A DNA stretch of 64,000 bases from Glandiceps talaboti (GCF_964340395.1 NC_135551.1:15477003-15541002), one strand, 5' to 3'; counted from the stretch's first letter, positions 42,028 through 63,266 are shown. The notes: generated by a model from the letters alone, not told the origin. Numbers and translations are program-made.

Positions 42028-42270
42028 CTGTGTGAGTGTCTAGTTCAGGTTTTCCAGTGTTGTTTATTTCTTCTCATCAGATGTACAGCCATTACAGATT
42101 GGAAGAACAGTTTTATTTTGTCTTTCTAAGTTGATATCAGTTTCAGAATCCATTATTTCTCGTGAGACTTCACAATTTTTTGCAATTTTATTACTTTTTT
42201 CTCGAATACGTAAAAAAAAGTTTAGAGTCAGCTAGGTGGGGGTAAAATAATTGGGTTTGTTTAGGCCTTA
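41934..42270 (+). mobile_element. Interspersed repeat family E, copy with inverted ends
   Basis: The left end ttaggcctaacaaaa and the right end tttgtttaggcctta are inverted repeats. The interior contains a pure T-run of about 35 bases (41993-42027) and ctcgaatacgtaaaaaaaag then tttagagtcagctagg. Partial relatives in the same orientation lie at 4250, 35575 and 60600. Confidence 0.75.
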
Positions 42271-42570
42271 AGATTAAAATTTAAGTGAGGAAAACAGTCT
42301 TCTGGCATTATGATAGGAAAAGGTCCTAAACAAAGGAATTATCCTATATAGTAATCTACATAGCTGCACAGATAAGTACAAATGCCAGCACATGGCATTG
42401 AATAATGGGCCTTTAAAAAACTGGCATCATTTTGACCAAGTCTAAATACTAACAGTGTTTAAATAAAAACTATTCATTCTGAGTTGACTGACTTGTCTTT
42501 CACAAGGAAGGAAAACTTGTTTCCCAAAATTTTTCCATTTATGGCCTGAAAAAAACTCCTGTCTGTTGAC

Positions 42571-42916
42571 TTAAATCTAAACTAGCTGCTACAGAAAAGT
42601 ATTCTTTTTTCGATCAGACAACCAACAACGTAGTCATTGAAAATTATTAAAATACCAATCATGACATGATACATTTTAATTAGAAGTCTATTTTATCTGT
42701 ATGTAGTACAGTAACAGATTGAAATCGTGATCACATTGGGATCCTGATTTTTGGGTGCGGACCTAAAAAATCAATTTGATTAGATTTATTACACCATGTT
42801 ATGTGTACAGCTATACAAAGTTTACTCAAAGATGATTCAATAGTGACCAGAGTATTTATGAATAAGTCGGTGTATTTAACAAAACAATTTCAAAATATAT
42901 TCTAGTGCAGCTTTAA
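42571..42916. mobile_element. TTAA-flanked element family B, uninterrupted copy
   Basis: The ends are ttaaatctaaactagctgct (left) and ctagtgcagctttaa (right), imperfect inverted repeats. The internal sequence (gaaaattattaaaataccaa, ttttatctgtatgtagtaca, aaaaaatcaatttgat) matches 46971-47687 on both sides of the insertion there. Non-coding. Confidence 0.82.
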
Positions 42917-42939
42917 AGTGGAAAGTGGTGTAAGCTGAT

Positions 42940-43350
42940 TTGATACGGTGGTGGTGGGGGGGGGGGAGGGGGGCTACTCCCCTTATTTGAGTAAAGGTAT
43001 ATGTGCTGCCCTTTGAGGTGCGTTGTCTAGCCCTTTGGTCTAACATTGGATCTGTTTTTTTGAGCTGAAGAGTGTAAAATGGGGTCCACTTTGCATTATT
43101 TTCGATTTTGCTTGGTCTAAAATGTGGTCCATTGTCCTTTACCAAATCATAACTGCCATTAATTGCCCCAAAATGTTGCCTCCTAAGGAAAATGTATTTG
43201 AGTCTAAACTTTCATCTTTTAAAAACCTGTAATGGTCTAAAATAGGGTCTTGAATTTTGGTCAAAATGGGTCTAAAATGGGACCTGGGGTTTCCAGCATT
43301 GGCCACACACCCCTACCAGAGCTGGCCACTGGTACCAGCCCCAGGATTTG
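42940..43350. repeat. Diverged repeat with TCTAAAATGGGGTC-type motifs
   Basis: Several variants of gtctaaaatrgggtc / gtaaaatggggtcc occur at ~43072, 43114, 43234 and 43269. This looks like the degenerate core of an old interspersed repeat. The adjacent G-run at 42955-42972 marks its left side. Confidence 0.55.
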
Positions 43351-44399
43351 ATATTTTTATGTGGGATTTATATATACTAAAATGTAGACTAAGCTACTAT
43401 TATGCCACCAACCTTGCTAACAACACCAGAAGATAATAATATTATTTATTCCTTTGATGGTATGCATTGACATTTAACGTATTACCAGAATAGTTTAATC
43501 AATATTTTCTCCCAAGTGAGAGAGTTTATAAACTCAACCTGTACCACTCTAAGTCACATAATAAATAAAGTTGTATTCCCCATAACAAGTATGATTGATA
43601 AACTGGAATTTGTGAAATGCCTAGCAACCATGATAGTAGCCACTGTGCAACAGCCTCTTGATTCTGAGTTCAGTAGCAGGAGGTCAATATGATTAAAATC
43701 TGATGTTGGAATGTGGTTCAATAGCTTTATCTACCTCATTATTTTTTTCGGTTTTGTTGTTCACGGGGAAATTCGCTCACTCCCAGAACAACAATATCAA
43801 AACAAAAAATAGTAGGTGAAGGAAATGGAGGTAAGTGAAGTAATCTAAGTACTCATATTCCCACATCAGATTTTAGTCAAATTGGTAGGCGCTCTGCTAC
43901 AACACCATTATTTTGCTATTTTGAGTGCTGTAGTAGAAGTGCGAAGGGGGTCATTTGGTTTCTTTCCAGAACTTCCACACTTATGAATCACATCAGTAGA
44001 GTCTAAATGAGAACCACTGAATAAGTAAAATTGAAAACGTTGTCAAGTTGCCTTGTATATATTTAAACAAAATGAAAACCACTTTCCAGTTTTACAGAAG
44101 GAAAGTGTGTATAAACACACAGATTGGCAGTATATTGACTACCGTTAACAAACATTTATTTTTCTGTAAACATTTATACATGAAAATGATTTGTTTATTT
44201 AGTAATGAAATACATCAGGCAAATAGCTAAATCAACAAAAAAACTGACCACAAAGATTGTAGATTTTTGTTGTATGACAACACTATTTATGAAATGCGTC
44301 TAATGGAACAAGCTAAATACATTTTCCTGGGAGATCAAATGAAAGAATTTTGTCGGTAAACTTTCTTTACAAAGGCAAGAAACTGTTTTTTTAGCCCTT

Positions 44400-45480
44400 G
44401 AATAATATATTTTGAAATGTACAGCTGGGCTTGGGGCTCATGTTACAAGGAGGGGAGAAAGATTGGACAGAGAAAACGACAACCATTGATAGCCGGCTAA
44501 GTAGAAGGAGTATTACTAGTGTTTGTTTAGACCATGTATTTGTTGGTCCGGAAAGTGAGGAAGGCGAAAGATTTCACAGCTTAGCTGTGCAGATAGAGGC
44601 CAGATTAAATTGATTACTGCCTGTGTATAGAAATACTTAGTTAGCTTCAAAGTGCTGACTCAATTGAATGGAAAAGGTGCCAATCAAGGTAACCTTCCTT
44701 ACTCTCTCATACCACTGCCTCTTATCAGGCAACAGTTTTTTAAGCAATGGCCATTTCGCCATTGAGAAATGTTCATTTCAACGACATCGGGAGACCACAC
44801 GCATTCCATCCTAGATGTCAATTTCAGCTGTGAGTGTACACGAAAATGTATTACATTTACAAAGACAACATTGAAATAAGAGTGACAGGAGAGATCCTTT
44901 GTTTAGAGGTGTGAAATTGTATTGAAAGGTTTCAATGGCCCGCAAATAAGCATTGATTAACAAAGGACAATAGTACAGGAGTAGTGGAAATCTCATTTGC
45001 CAGGGTTGGTTTTTGTTTTAGAGGTTCTCTTGTTGTGATATTATTTCCTTGACGTATTGAATTCTTACTTTCTCTTTATTCCCAACTAATCTGTGTTTCT
45101 GTAGGGTTATTGTATAGCGGTGACACAGCGGCAAACACAGCTGTGCGACTGGCTTTGTCACCGGCCCACAATACAACCCAAGAGTAGGCCCAATAGTTTG
45201 TGACAGGAATTACAAACCGCCGCTGAGTACAATTCAACATCTTGGAACCCACCTGATGACACATGGTGTAACAACGCTGCCGTTTGTACACCCTCAAGGA
45301 AAACACTCGGTCGAAGATCATGACAATCACAGCTCTTTTCTGAAAAAGATCATCTCCTACGCCCGCATAACATCAGTCAAGTAAAACACAGATGTTGGTG
45401 GCACGATGGATGCGGCAGTGGCTGGGGCTTGGATATTGACTCACTGATTATGCCAGCCACCATATGAAATGCTAATTAAG
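44400..45480. promoter_or_regulatory. Candidate cis-regulatory region
   Basis: This stretch is less AT-rich and less repetitive than its surroundings, and the dispersed repeats found elsewhere are absent. It contains short motifs typical of developmental enhancers: cctttgttt and acaaagga (SOX-like), cagctgtg and catatg E-boxes, and taattaag (homeodomain-like). A frame at 44431-44613 is short and unfamiliar, and I do not call it. Regulation of SIM or HLCS is inference only. Confidence 0.28.
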
Positions 45481-46970
45481 TGAAATCTAAAGCATATTAA
45501 CATGTGGAATGTATATATTCACCCCTTTTTTTTTACAGCAGCAAGGCTTAGGGTAGTTACTGAGAGACAGAGGTTAATACAATTATGCTCTACCACACAT
45601 CAAATGTAGTTTTTTCAAAAAACATACATTAAAGTCTTTTAGTAGTTGTAACTTTACCAATTTTTTTTTCGAAGTTTTTCTTCTTGGCAAATTATTTATG
45701 TTGTATGTGCAGAAGCATGTATGATTGCTTAGTGATCAAACTCTATCAACATCCCACAGATTTACAGTTTGTTGATAAACCATTAAACTGGTGGTGACAG
45801 GTTTATTTATATTGTTTACACATGGATATAAAGCTAGTGTACACAGCATGATGAATGAGTAGTAAACAGGTAATTCAGCAAATTAGAGAGATTGAACCAT
45901 TTCCAGTAAAAGATATGGTGTATTTTTTTTTTTTAAAAAGGAAAAATTTAAGAAAATAAATTGAGGAAAGTTACAGCTATCAAAGCTTTGAATCTTATAA
46001 GTTGAAATAGTCAGAACAGAAAAAAACATGAAGTAAACACTATCTGCAGCTATGGATTACAAGGTTGAGTGACCTTAGCAGGGTTCGAAATTAACATCTT
46101 TCTTTTGGTAGTCCTAGCTAGTGGGCTAACAATTTCAGAAAGTGGCAGCCCCAAGGATGGTGACTAATAATAGTCCTATATTCCTGAACTGAAAACAGAG
46201 TTCTTTCTATTGGAAATATGTATCTTATTAAAATACTTTCATGTTTGTAAATCTTCCATCCTTAAATCATTGCATAATCTATGGTAGCCTGAGTGGGCTA
46301 CCTAGAATTGGTAGTCTATCTGTGGATACATGACCACTGTTGATATCAAGCCCCAGCCATGGCTGTTCAACAATTTAAATGACTGTACAAAATTTGTAAA
46401 GATGTCCAAAATCATCTTCACTGGGTGAGTTTTATCAGCGTTTTCACTGGCATGCAAATTTCATGTTTTGACCCTTTACCATAAGTATTGCCATTGTAGG
46501 TATTATGGGATGTAATTGATACATCCATAGTTAATTTAGTACTAAGTACATGGTATATAAGTGTTCTGTATGAACCTGTAAGAGACAGAATTTTTAAGGA
46601 AGAATTCACCAATTCGTGAAAAAATCACATTTCCTGTGAATCATTTGTCATTTTTCAAAGGTGTTTGAATATAGGAATAGTTGTTTCAGAGTGACTGATT
46701 TTAGCCTCTATCCCCTCCTCTGCTGTGTATATTAGTACATCCCAGTTGTTTTCTATAGGGGAAGGAGATCCCATTCTACATAGAAAGGGGTGAGAAGAGT
46801 GGTTTTCAGATTGCGAATTTATTTCAACAAATAAATGTATTTCACTTTCTTGAGAATTCAAATTCAAATAGGATTGGTTTGAGTTATCATTTTTTTTTCT
46901 TCTGATAACAAATTCTGCTTGACTGATTTTTGTTTAAACTTGATAACACTTTTTTTGATGATTTATTTGA

Positions 46971-47687
46971 TTAAAGGTGCACTAGCTGTAACTGGAATAT
47001 TATTTTTTAATCATACAACAAACAATATATTCACTGAAAATTGTTAAAATACCAATAATTAGACATTTTGCTAGTTGATTTAGAGGTTGATTTTATCTGT
47101 AAGAGGTACAGTAACAGGTTCAAATTGTGATCATATTTGGGCGCTGATTTTAAAGTGGCCATATGGATGAGAATTTGGTATTTATTTTGGATTTTTATTT
47201 GATAAAACAAATTCACTATGTTTTTATACTTGAAAAAATAATGCGAAGCGCATATACCAAGTCCATGTTCATAACTCAATACATTGCAAAAAGATGGAAA
47301 AAGTGTAAAAAGTTTGTTATTGTACGTACAATAACAAACATTTTATACATTGTTTAATGTTTTGCAGTTTATTGAGTTAAGAACATAGACTTGGTATATG
47401 CTATTTCGCATTATTTTTTCAAGTATAAAAACATAGTGAAGCTGTTTTATCAAATAAAAATCCAAAATAAATACTAAATTCTCATCCATATGGCCACTTT
47501 AAGGTGTGGACTCAAAAAAAATCAATTTGATGGGATTTATTGTTACATGTACAGCTGCACTAAGTTGTTTATCCACAGATGATTCAATACTGATGTTCAG
47601 GCTGTATTAAAACTATGAGTGTATCATATCAGTTCTTATAAACAGTTTTTTAAAAAAAAGTCCAAGTTACAGTTAGAGCAGCTTTAA
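46971..47687. mobile_element. TTAA-flanked element family B, interrupted copy
   Basis: The left end is ttaa|aggtgcactagctgtaac and the right end gttacagttagagcagct|ttaa: inverted ends of about 16 bases with TTAA on both sides. The body matches 42571-42916, but is broken at 47150-47502 by a family A foldback element. Confidence 0.88.
47150..47502. mobile_element. Foldback family A, intact copy nested in family B
   Basis: The element body at 47154-47498 (345 bases) has perfectly inverted ends, agtggccatatggatgagaa and ttctcatccatatggccact, flanked by TTAA direct repeats at 47150-47153 and 47499-47502. The arms continue inward for over 100 bases (aaataccaaa.. mirrored by ..tttggtattt), so the single strand would form a long hairpin. 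No coding. TTAA duplication is characteristic of piggyBac-type transposition, but the ends do not start with the usual CCY, so the superfamily is left open. Confidence 0.92.
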
Positions 47688-47829
47688 GATATCGGATAGA
47701 GTTTGAATTAATTTAGTTTAGATGTGGTGTGCTCGGTTCAACTTTAACTGTTTATGATTTAATGTTGTAATATTTATTGGATTTTTTGGTGCACAAAGTT
47801 TAGTGCAAATATTGACATTTCTTCATATT

Positions 47830-48190
47830 TGAATATTTTCTATGGTTGGAATATTTCAGCTGAATTTTACGTGAAATTTCTGTATTTGAATATTTAAATT
47901 TAAATGTATGCCCATTTGAATATTCAAAAATAGTATTTGAATACTCAAATCTAGTTTACATTCAAATTGAAATATGTATTTTGAATAATTTAATATTGAT
48001 GAATTTGAATATTTGTTTTTTTCATTATTGAATATTTAAAAATTATAACTATTCAAATCTTTAGTTTGAATATTCAAATTTTACATTTAAATATTCAATT
48101 TTCAAGTTTGCATTTTCAATATTTCAATTTTGAAATTTTAGGAGACTTTGATACTAGATGTGTAATTTAAATATTTAAATTTGTTTTACA
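47830..48190. repeat. AT-rich domain of repeated gaatattcaaa palindromes
   Basis: Roughly fifteen irregularly spaced variants of tttgaatattcaaatt occur, such as ttgaatatttaaattt and gaatattcaaatttta. There is no clear period. It could be satellite-like or an A/T-rich attachment region. Confidence 0.75.
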
Positions 48191-48349
48191 TTGTCATGAA
48201 TATATGAATGTTTTTTTTTTGAGATTTGGAGTTGTTATTCAGTTGTAAATTTGAGAGGATTGAAAAGTGTGTTTATTTCATTTCTTTATATTATCAGTAC
48301 TTTCACAGACATTTTGTCAAAATGATACTAACAATGTAGATTTCTGTGG

Positions 48350-48620
48350 TACACCTTTTCCATACTGCTCAAAGCGTTTTACAGTTATTACCCCGGCATG
48401 AACCTATAGCAGCGCAACTTGTAGTTTGTCGTTCCTCAACTCCCGGGGGAGTGTACAAGCCATTACAGCTTCTTCAAGAGAGCTAGCAATTAAATCCTTC
48501 ACGTAGCAACCTCTGTCCTACCAGGTCTCCAATTATACAATAGGGTTGACAAGGGGCACAGTTGTGGTTCAAATCTTGCCCAAGGACATAGCTATTCAGA
48601 AATATATGCCAGTGACGAAG
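48350..48620 (-). repeat. SINE-like repeat, minus orientation
   Basis: The minus strand reads cgctgctataggttcatgcc, ggggtaataactgtaaaacg and ctttgagcagt, matching 20290-20360. It extends at least 200 bases further 5' than that copy. Confidence 0.68.
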
Positions 48621-49160
48621 GTTGAATACTAGTATTCAACTAACTTGCAGATTTGTAACTGGCAAATCTGACGTTTCGAAGCAGCTGTTGCCATAGTGAT
48701 AATACATACTGAACTACAGTAGATCATTTTAAGAAGCTGCAAATATGCTGATCATTTTTGAAACTTTTAATTAATATTGTTGCCAGGAAATTCTCTTGTT
48801 TGTAGATTGTTTTAGTCTCTAAGATACCCAGTGTTAGAGCGCCCTCGTTAGTCTTACACCTCTTTACAGAGAAGGTTAATGAGGGGCAACGCAAAATAAC
48901 AATGTATCTTGCAATCTGCATTCTATCCAGATAAGAAATTTTCTGATTCATCAAAAGAATGGATAATGACAATTTCACTTGTCCAAAAATTTTGACATTA
49001 TGGAAATGTAGAAATGGGGAAAGTTGTAGAATTTTACAGATTTCCTTGGATTATGTTAACTTTGTATGTGAGAAGTGGTCTGCATTGCCATAAAATTTGC
49101 CATCCCTACAAGCTGAAATAATGACCATCTGTTGTTCAGATGTACAACAACATATTTATT

Positions 49161-49163
<3 letters not shown>

Positions 49164-49232
<69 letters not shown>
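49164..49232 (+). repeat. (CA)n microsatellite
   Basis: About 34 CA units. The flanking open frame is an artefact. Confidence 0.97.
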
Positions 49233-49233
<1 letters not shown>

Positions 49234-50316
49234 ACTTTGACAAGGAAAACCCATGGAAATTTGACTCAAGGAAAGTGAATGAAAACCTTGTCAATTTCAA
49301 TCACTTAGGTATTAAGAACCTAAAATGAGAATTTTTTTCAGTTGTTAAACATTAACATTCACATAAAGTGAATACCAACAATCCTGGAATGAGTTTCTTG
49401 GCGCACAGTACACGATTAAAAAAAAATAAAAATGACAAAAAACAAGATTTAACTTTTCAAGTCATTTTTTTAATTCTTTCGTAATGTGGACATGTGATCT
49501 GGTGAGAACCATCCACAATAAATACAGAGAAAACATACTATAGCATAGAAGCAGCAAATACACTGGGAATTTTAATATAAATAACGTTACCATGGTTACA
49601 ATTGATTTACCTTCAGGAATGCTATTTAGAACATTATATTGATAGGCAGCATATCTTTTAGAGGTGATATGTTCAAATTAATATTACAAAAAAAATTACA
49701 ATATTGTTTCCAGATAAAATATGACATTGATTGTAATATATTTGATAGGTGTGTCTACAGTAGTAGTAATAATAAAAGTTGAGGGATGGTGGTTGTTGAA
49801 CTTTGGTGTGAACTTATAGAAAAGTTATGTTGGTAAATTTCGTTACTCTTACATTTTGAGCTATGAAATTTGTGTCTAAGGTTTGGAGCATGTTTGTTGT
49901 GAAATTTACAGAGGAAGAGAGAAACTGCAACATATGCAGTGTTACACAAAATGTGTCGTACAATGTCGGTGCTGTTTTTCTCGAATGTTCTACACACAGA
50001 GAAAAGATGAGAGTTGAAACTTTTTTTTTCATTTCAATTGAAGTGTAGGGTTTGAGTTTTTCTTTTAGCATGTCTCCCACCCATACTCTTGAGACAAAAC
50101 TGTAACAAAAAAGTGAACATTTTGACAATCACTTGGTATTTCGTCAACCTTTTACGATTACACTAATCAAATACTTGATATCTTAGATGTAAATTTTTAC
50201 GCGAAAAGAAAAAATTGTTCTTGAAAAGCTTTGAGTGCAACAACCACCATTGTACTGGTATGTATTTTGTCTCATTATCCTTATGGCTGACAACATCACC
50301 AGGGTGATTAAACACT

Positions 50317-50356
50317 GTTACCATAGCAGCCATTAATGAGGAGTTGCCATGGCAAC
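50317..50356. promoter_or_regulatory. Paired RFX X-box motifs
   Basis: gttaccatagcagc at 50317-50330 and gttgccatggcaac at 50343-50356. The second is a perfect palindrome equal to the ideal RFX X-box. The 26-base spacing and non-repetitive surroundings suggest a real regulatory element, but target and activity are unknown. Confidence 0.45.
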
Positions 50357-51461
50357 AGGGTTGACATTTTGACCCCGTCGCTGATTTGCACATTCACGGA
50401 GGGCACACTAAAGCAATTTTTTAGTCTTGTCGGTTTCTAGTTTAAAGGGGTAATTAGCATTGTTTGCAAGTCGTTGCAGCACTTATAGTTCAGTTGGAAT
50501 TGCTTAAACTGCATACCATGAATGTGTCACAAGACAAAAAAAAAGAAAATGAAAAAACCAAAGAAGGAATACAGTAATGTCGAGTGACACATGGCATGTT
50601 CAAATTCTTCTGCCAAAAGTTCAAGAATTGGTGAAAGAATCTGAAGAGTTTCGTCTCTCTCTCTGATCGTTAACAATTCGACATAATCAAAATTGACAAA
50701 ACTCTGCAATTCGAAAAAGTGACAGATGTAGTGTTTGAATAGATATCTGTTTATTTTCTGAGATGGGGAAAGGTTTCAGTAGGTATTTCAATAGGCAAGT
50801 CATGATTCAAGATAAAAAGATAGTGAGTGAGATGGTTCCCCAGTCTTGTCATATTAAATGATTGTGATAAAATATTTGGGTTTTTTCTGATCACTTTTGA
50901 TATTTCACAAGCAAAATGTAGGAATATTCAACATTTTCACAGAATTAGACAAATGTTAAAATTAAAGAATTTTGGCAAAATCTAAAATATTTTCACAATT
51001 TTTACTATGTAAAACAGCTACCATGACAATATTTTCCTAAATTATCATGAATGCATCACTCAACTTCAGTTTGTGTCAAAGTTCTACCAAAAAATGGTTC
51101 CACTTTTCGTCTTGTAGCACTCACTTTGAGGTATATCGTTCTGTCCACGATGTGTATTGTGCAAAAAAAAAAATTGTTTGACTTGTTACTTTTGAAGGTA
51201 TATAGAAATGTCTTTGAGGGAGAAACAGTGAGAGTAAATTGGGCAAGTTCATAAATCAAACATTTGTTGCCATTGCTGTTTTGTAGGAAATTGTGTTTTT
51301 GAAACCAAAAACCAAGAAATTCGTGTATCATACATCTGGTCACACACATGTGAAAACTAAATATTTCTGTTGAAAGTTTAAAGAAAATTTGCAATATTTC
51401 ATACAAACTTCGATGTTTTGTCTTTTCAACTGGAAATCATTACATAAACTTATGTACAGTA

Positions 51462-51925
51462 GCATTCAGCTAGTTATCCATAAAATTTCTTATGTTTCCC
51501 CAACAAATTACTAAATGAAAATGAGTATCTTGACCAGGAGCATTCAGCTAGCCATCCACAAAATTTCTTACGTTTCTCCAACAAATTACTAATGAAAATG
51601 AGTATCTTGACCATGAGCATTCAGCTAGCCATCCACAAAATTTCTAACGTTTCTCCAACAAATTACTAATGAAAATGAGTAACTTGACCAGGAGCATCCA
51701 GCCAGCTAGCCATCCACAAAATTTCTTACGTTTCTCCAACAAATTACTAAATGAAAATGAGTATCTTGACCAGGAGCATTCAGCTAGCCATCCACAAAAT
51801 TTCTTACGTTTCTCCAACAAATTACTAATGAAAATGAGTAACTTGACCAGGAGCATCCATCCAGCTAGCCATTCACAAAGTTTCTTATGTTTCTCCCCCA
51901 AGGTACTAATAGAAATGGATAACTT
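51462..51925. repeat. ~77-bp tandem repeat, 6 copies
   Basis: Units contain gcattcagctagccatccac, aaaatttcttacgtttctcc, aacaaattactaatgaaaat and gagtatcttgaccagga. Some units have a 4-base ccag/ccat duplication. The open frames across it on both strands follow from the repeat. Confidence 0.95.
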
Positions 51926-52659
51926 GACAGGTAACCAGCCATAAGGATAACAGAGCATGAAAATAAGTCATTTACAGTAAAAGTTCAATGAAAGGATGAA
52001 ACGTAAACGCAGCAAGATGTGATATTTTAAAGAAATAAAACACGTCTTTATGCATTATAATGAAAAAAATTTGCTCTTGCCATGATGATGAATATCTATC
52101 ATCAGGACAACAACATTAAATGTATACACAAGTCATAATATGGTGGGCAGGTGAGATATTTACAATGGATATGTTTTCCTAAATATTGTAGCTTTTTTTT
52201 TATCCTACAAAAAATACCTACTGCTGCCATAAAAATCGGTGTCCAAACTTAGCCTTGGAGTGTTTGTTTAAATCGTTTGTTAGTATTCATTAACATGGTC
52301 TGCACCGATGTTACAGTTCATTAGTTAAAAAGTTTGATAATTTTATAGCGATCTTTGACTTTTTTGATGTGTTTTATCATAATTTTAGAGACTGTTTTGT
52401 ACAGGTTTATATGGTATCTCTATTTCTCTTTACAATAATCTCAAATATGGTGGGATAATAACACTGATCATGAAAACTGACCGGTTCAATTTGTTGTTGT
52501 TGAAATATTTGTACTTATTTTCATTGTGTGATAACTTAATAAATACTGTGAGGAAACAAACAAGTCCATCTCTCAGTTTGTTTGTTCTTTCGTTATATCG
52601 TATCATTCACATTCCCGCCAAAAAATGTCAAAATTGACATTTTCATATTTTTTGAAGTT

Positions 52660-52980
52660 TTTGACTCACTTGAGACATATTTTGGACTCAAATCACAGAA
52701 ATAATCATTTCTAGTGAACTGATACTAAATATGATTTTACCGCCAAAATGACTAAATAGAAATTCTTGTATTTCTGTAACATTTGGAAGAATTGCAGACA
52801 ACTTTTGGACGGGTATCACAGAAATTATCCATACTAGTGAACTGCTGCCAAAATTTATCTTCCCACCAAAATAAATTAACAGAAATTTGTGTTTTTTTCT
52901 GTAAATTGAAATGAGTTCAAGATATATTTTGGGCAAGCATCACAAAACTTATCCTTTCCAATGAAATGTTTCCAAAATAA
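52660..52980. repeat. ~125-bp tandem repeat, about 2.5 copies
   Basis: Diverged units share ttttggacgggtatcacaga, atccatactagtgaactg, ccgccaaaatgactaaatag and ttctgtaacatttggaa-like parts at about 52673, 52797 and 52925. Confidence 0.78.
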
Positions 52981-54356
52981 AGGTGAAAGCTAACACAACT
53001 AGAGAAAGTCTCCAGAAAACTGGAAATGTTCTGACAGAAAGTCGCATCACTATTTGGCTGAGGATTTGTCACTATGGCAACAGACATATTTCAGTAAATA
53101 TAAGTTCCTATATGTCATTTAAAATGAAAAATATTCCAATTTCCTTGAAGAATCTATTATTGCAACTTTTGATTATCATTATGCTTTGGCACTGAAAGTT
53201 GATTTCTCCTAAAATTGTACTTTGGTTTCTAACTTCAAAGTCCTGCTCACTTTCTAGGCTAGGATTGTTGTCATATAACCCTGTAGATCAAACCCTACCT
53301 GTATTATTGTTCATAGGCCAACCCATTATTATAAAACATTAGGATTATACTATATAGTTACCCAGAATAGGGAGTTGTGGCTGGTGTAGAAAAAATGAAA
53401 AGCTATTCAAGTTGTGCTGAATTCCCTACTCTATAGTTTAACTGAAGGTTCATTAGAGTGGTTTATTTTCAATGGATGGAATATTGTTGAAAGTTGACAA
53501 TGTAGATCGTGCAATATTTAAGCCGAGCCACTAAAAACAGCACATTTTTTTTCAACTTTTTAATTGAGCAGAGAAATTAAGAAATGGCTTATCAGGAATG
53601 TAGTGTTTTTTTCCGTAAGGTTTTCAGAACCATGGTAACCGATGGGGGATATTTGATTAGTCTGATGTTTAGTACTTTACACATCATGCTTTTGATAGCA
53701 ATAGAATTGTTCAAATGACACTGGTAGATTTTACCCCCTCCATATATTGTAAACTATTTATTTGTCAGACTTGTTTCAAAAGCTTGGTTAACAAAATGAA
53801 GGACTCTGTTTTGACTGTTTGCTATATCGGATTTTATAGTGATAATAGTGCCTGGAGTTATTATACAGTTGGGGATGAAAAAAGTTCAGAGGGAATTTAT
53901 TTTACACAAATGATTGTACACAAATACCACACCTTGTTCTTAGGTTGTACAGTTTGACTTGATTTCATACAATTTTTTTTTTTGACAAAAAAGGAAATCT
54001 GCTATTAGATTATGGTCTTTTAGAACATATTGTGCTGGAGGATGGACTGCTGTGTTAACAAAGCACTGTGAATAGTACCATGGTATTATTACCAAGAAAG
54101 TGTGAAAGTCATGATTATGTTGTAACATTGGCTTTTGGTTTACCATGCTATGACCCTGAGGGATTCCTGAAATACTAACTTTGTTACTACAATGCCTATT
54201 CACAACTAGAAATGTCTATCTGTTTTCAAAGATTGAAAGATTTTGAAGACAGCAACCCCCACTATTCTGATAATGGTTCAGTCCATTGATCATACAGTAC
54301 CCATTGAAAGTGAGCATGGTCATTCTAAATTTTTGTGATTACTAAGGGTGACCAGG

Positions 54357-63266
<8,910 letters not shown>

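Larger units (their letters stand above)
38636..54356. other. HLCS-SIM convergent intergenic region
   Basis: No protein gene is recognised in these 15.7 kb; short frames have no family resemblance or splice context. Contents: family E at 41934-42270, TTAA elements B and A at 42.6 and 47.0 kb, diverged TCTAAAAT-type repeats at 42940-43350, possible regulatory DNA at 44400-45480 and 50260-50420, an AT palindromic domain at 47830-48190, a SINE-like element near 48350-48620, (CA)n at 49164-49232, and minisatellites at 51462-51925 and 52660-52980. The part just left of 54357 must contain the SIM 3' UTR. The stretches 38.7-41.9 and 45.5-46.9 kb show nothing recognisable. Confidence 0.65.

Noticed and set aside
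44431-44613. 60-codon frame LQGGEKDWTEKTTTIDSRLS
   Set aside because: Varied composition but short, no splice sites in phase and no family match; kept only as part of a possible regulatory region.
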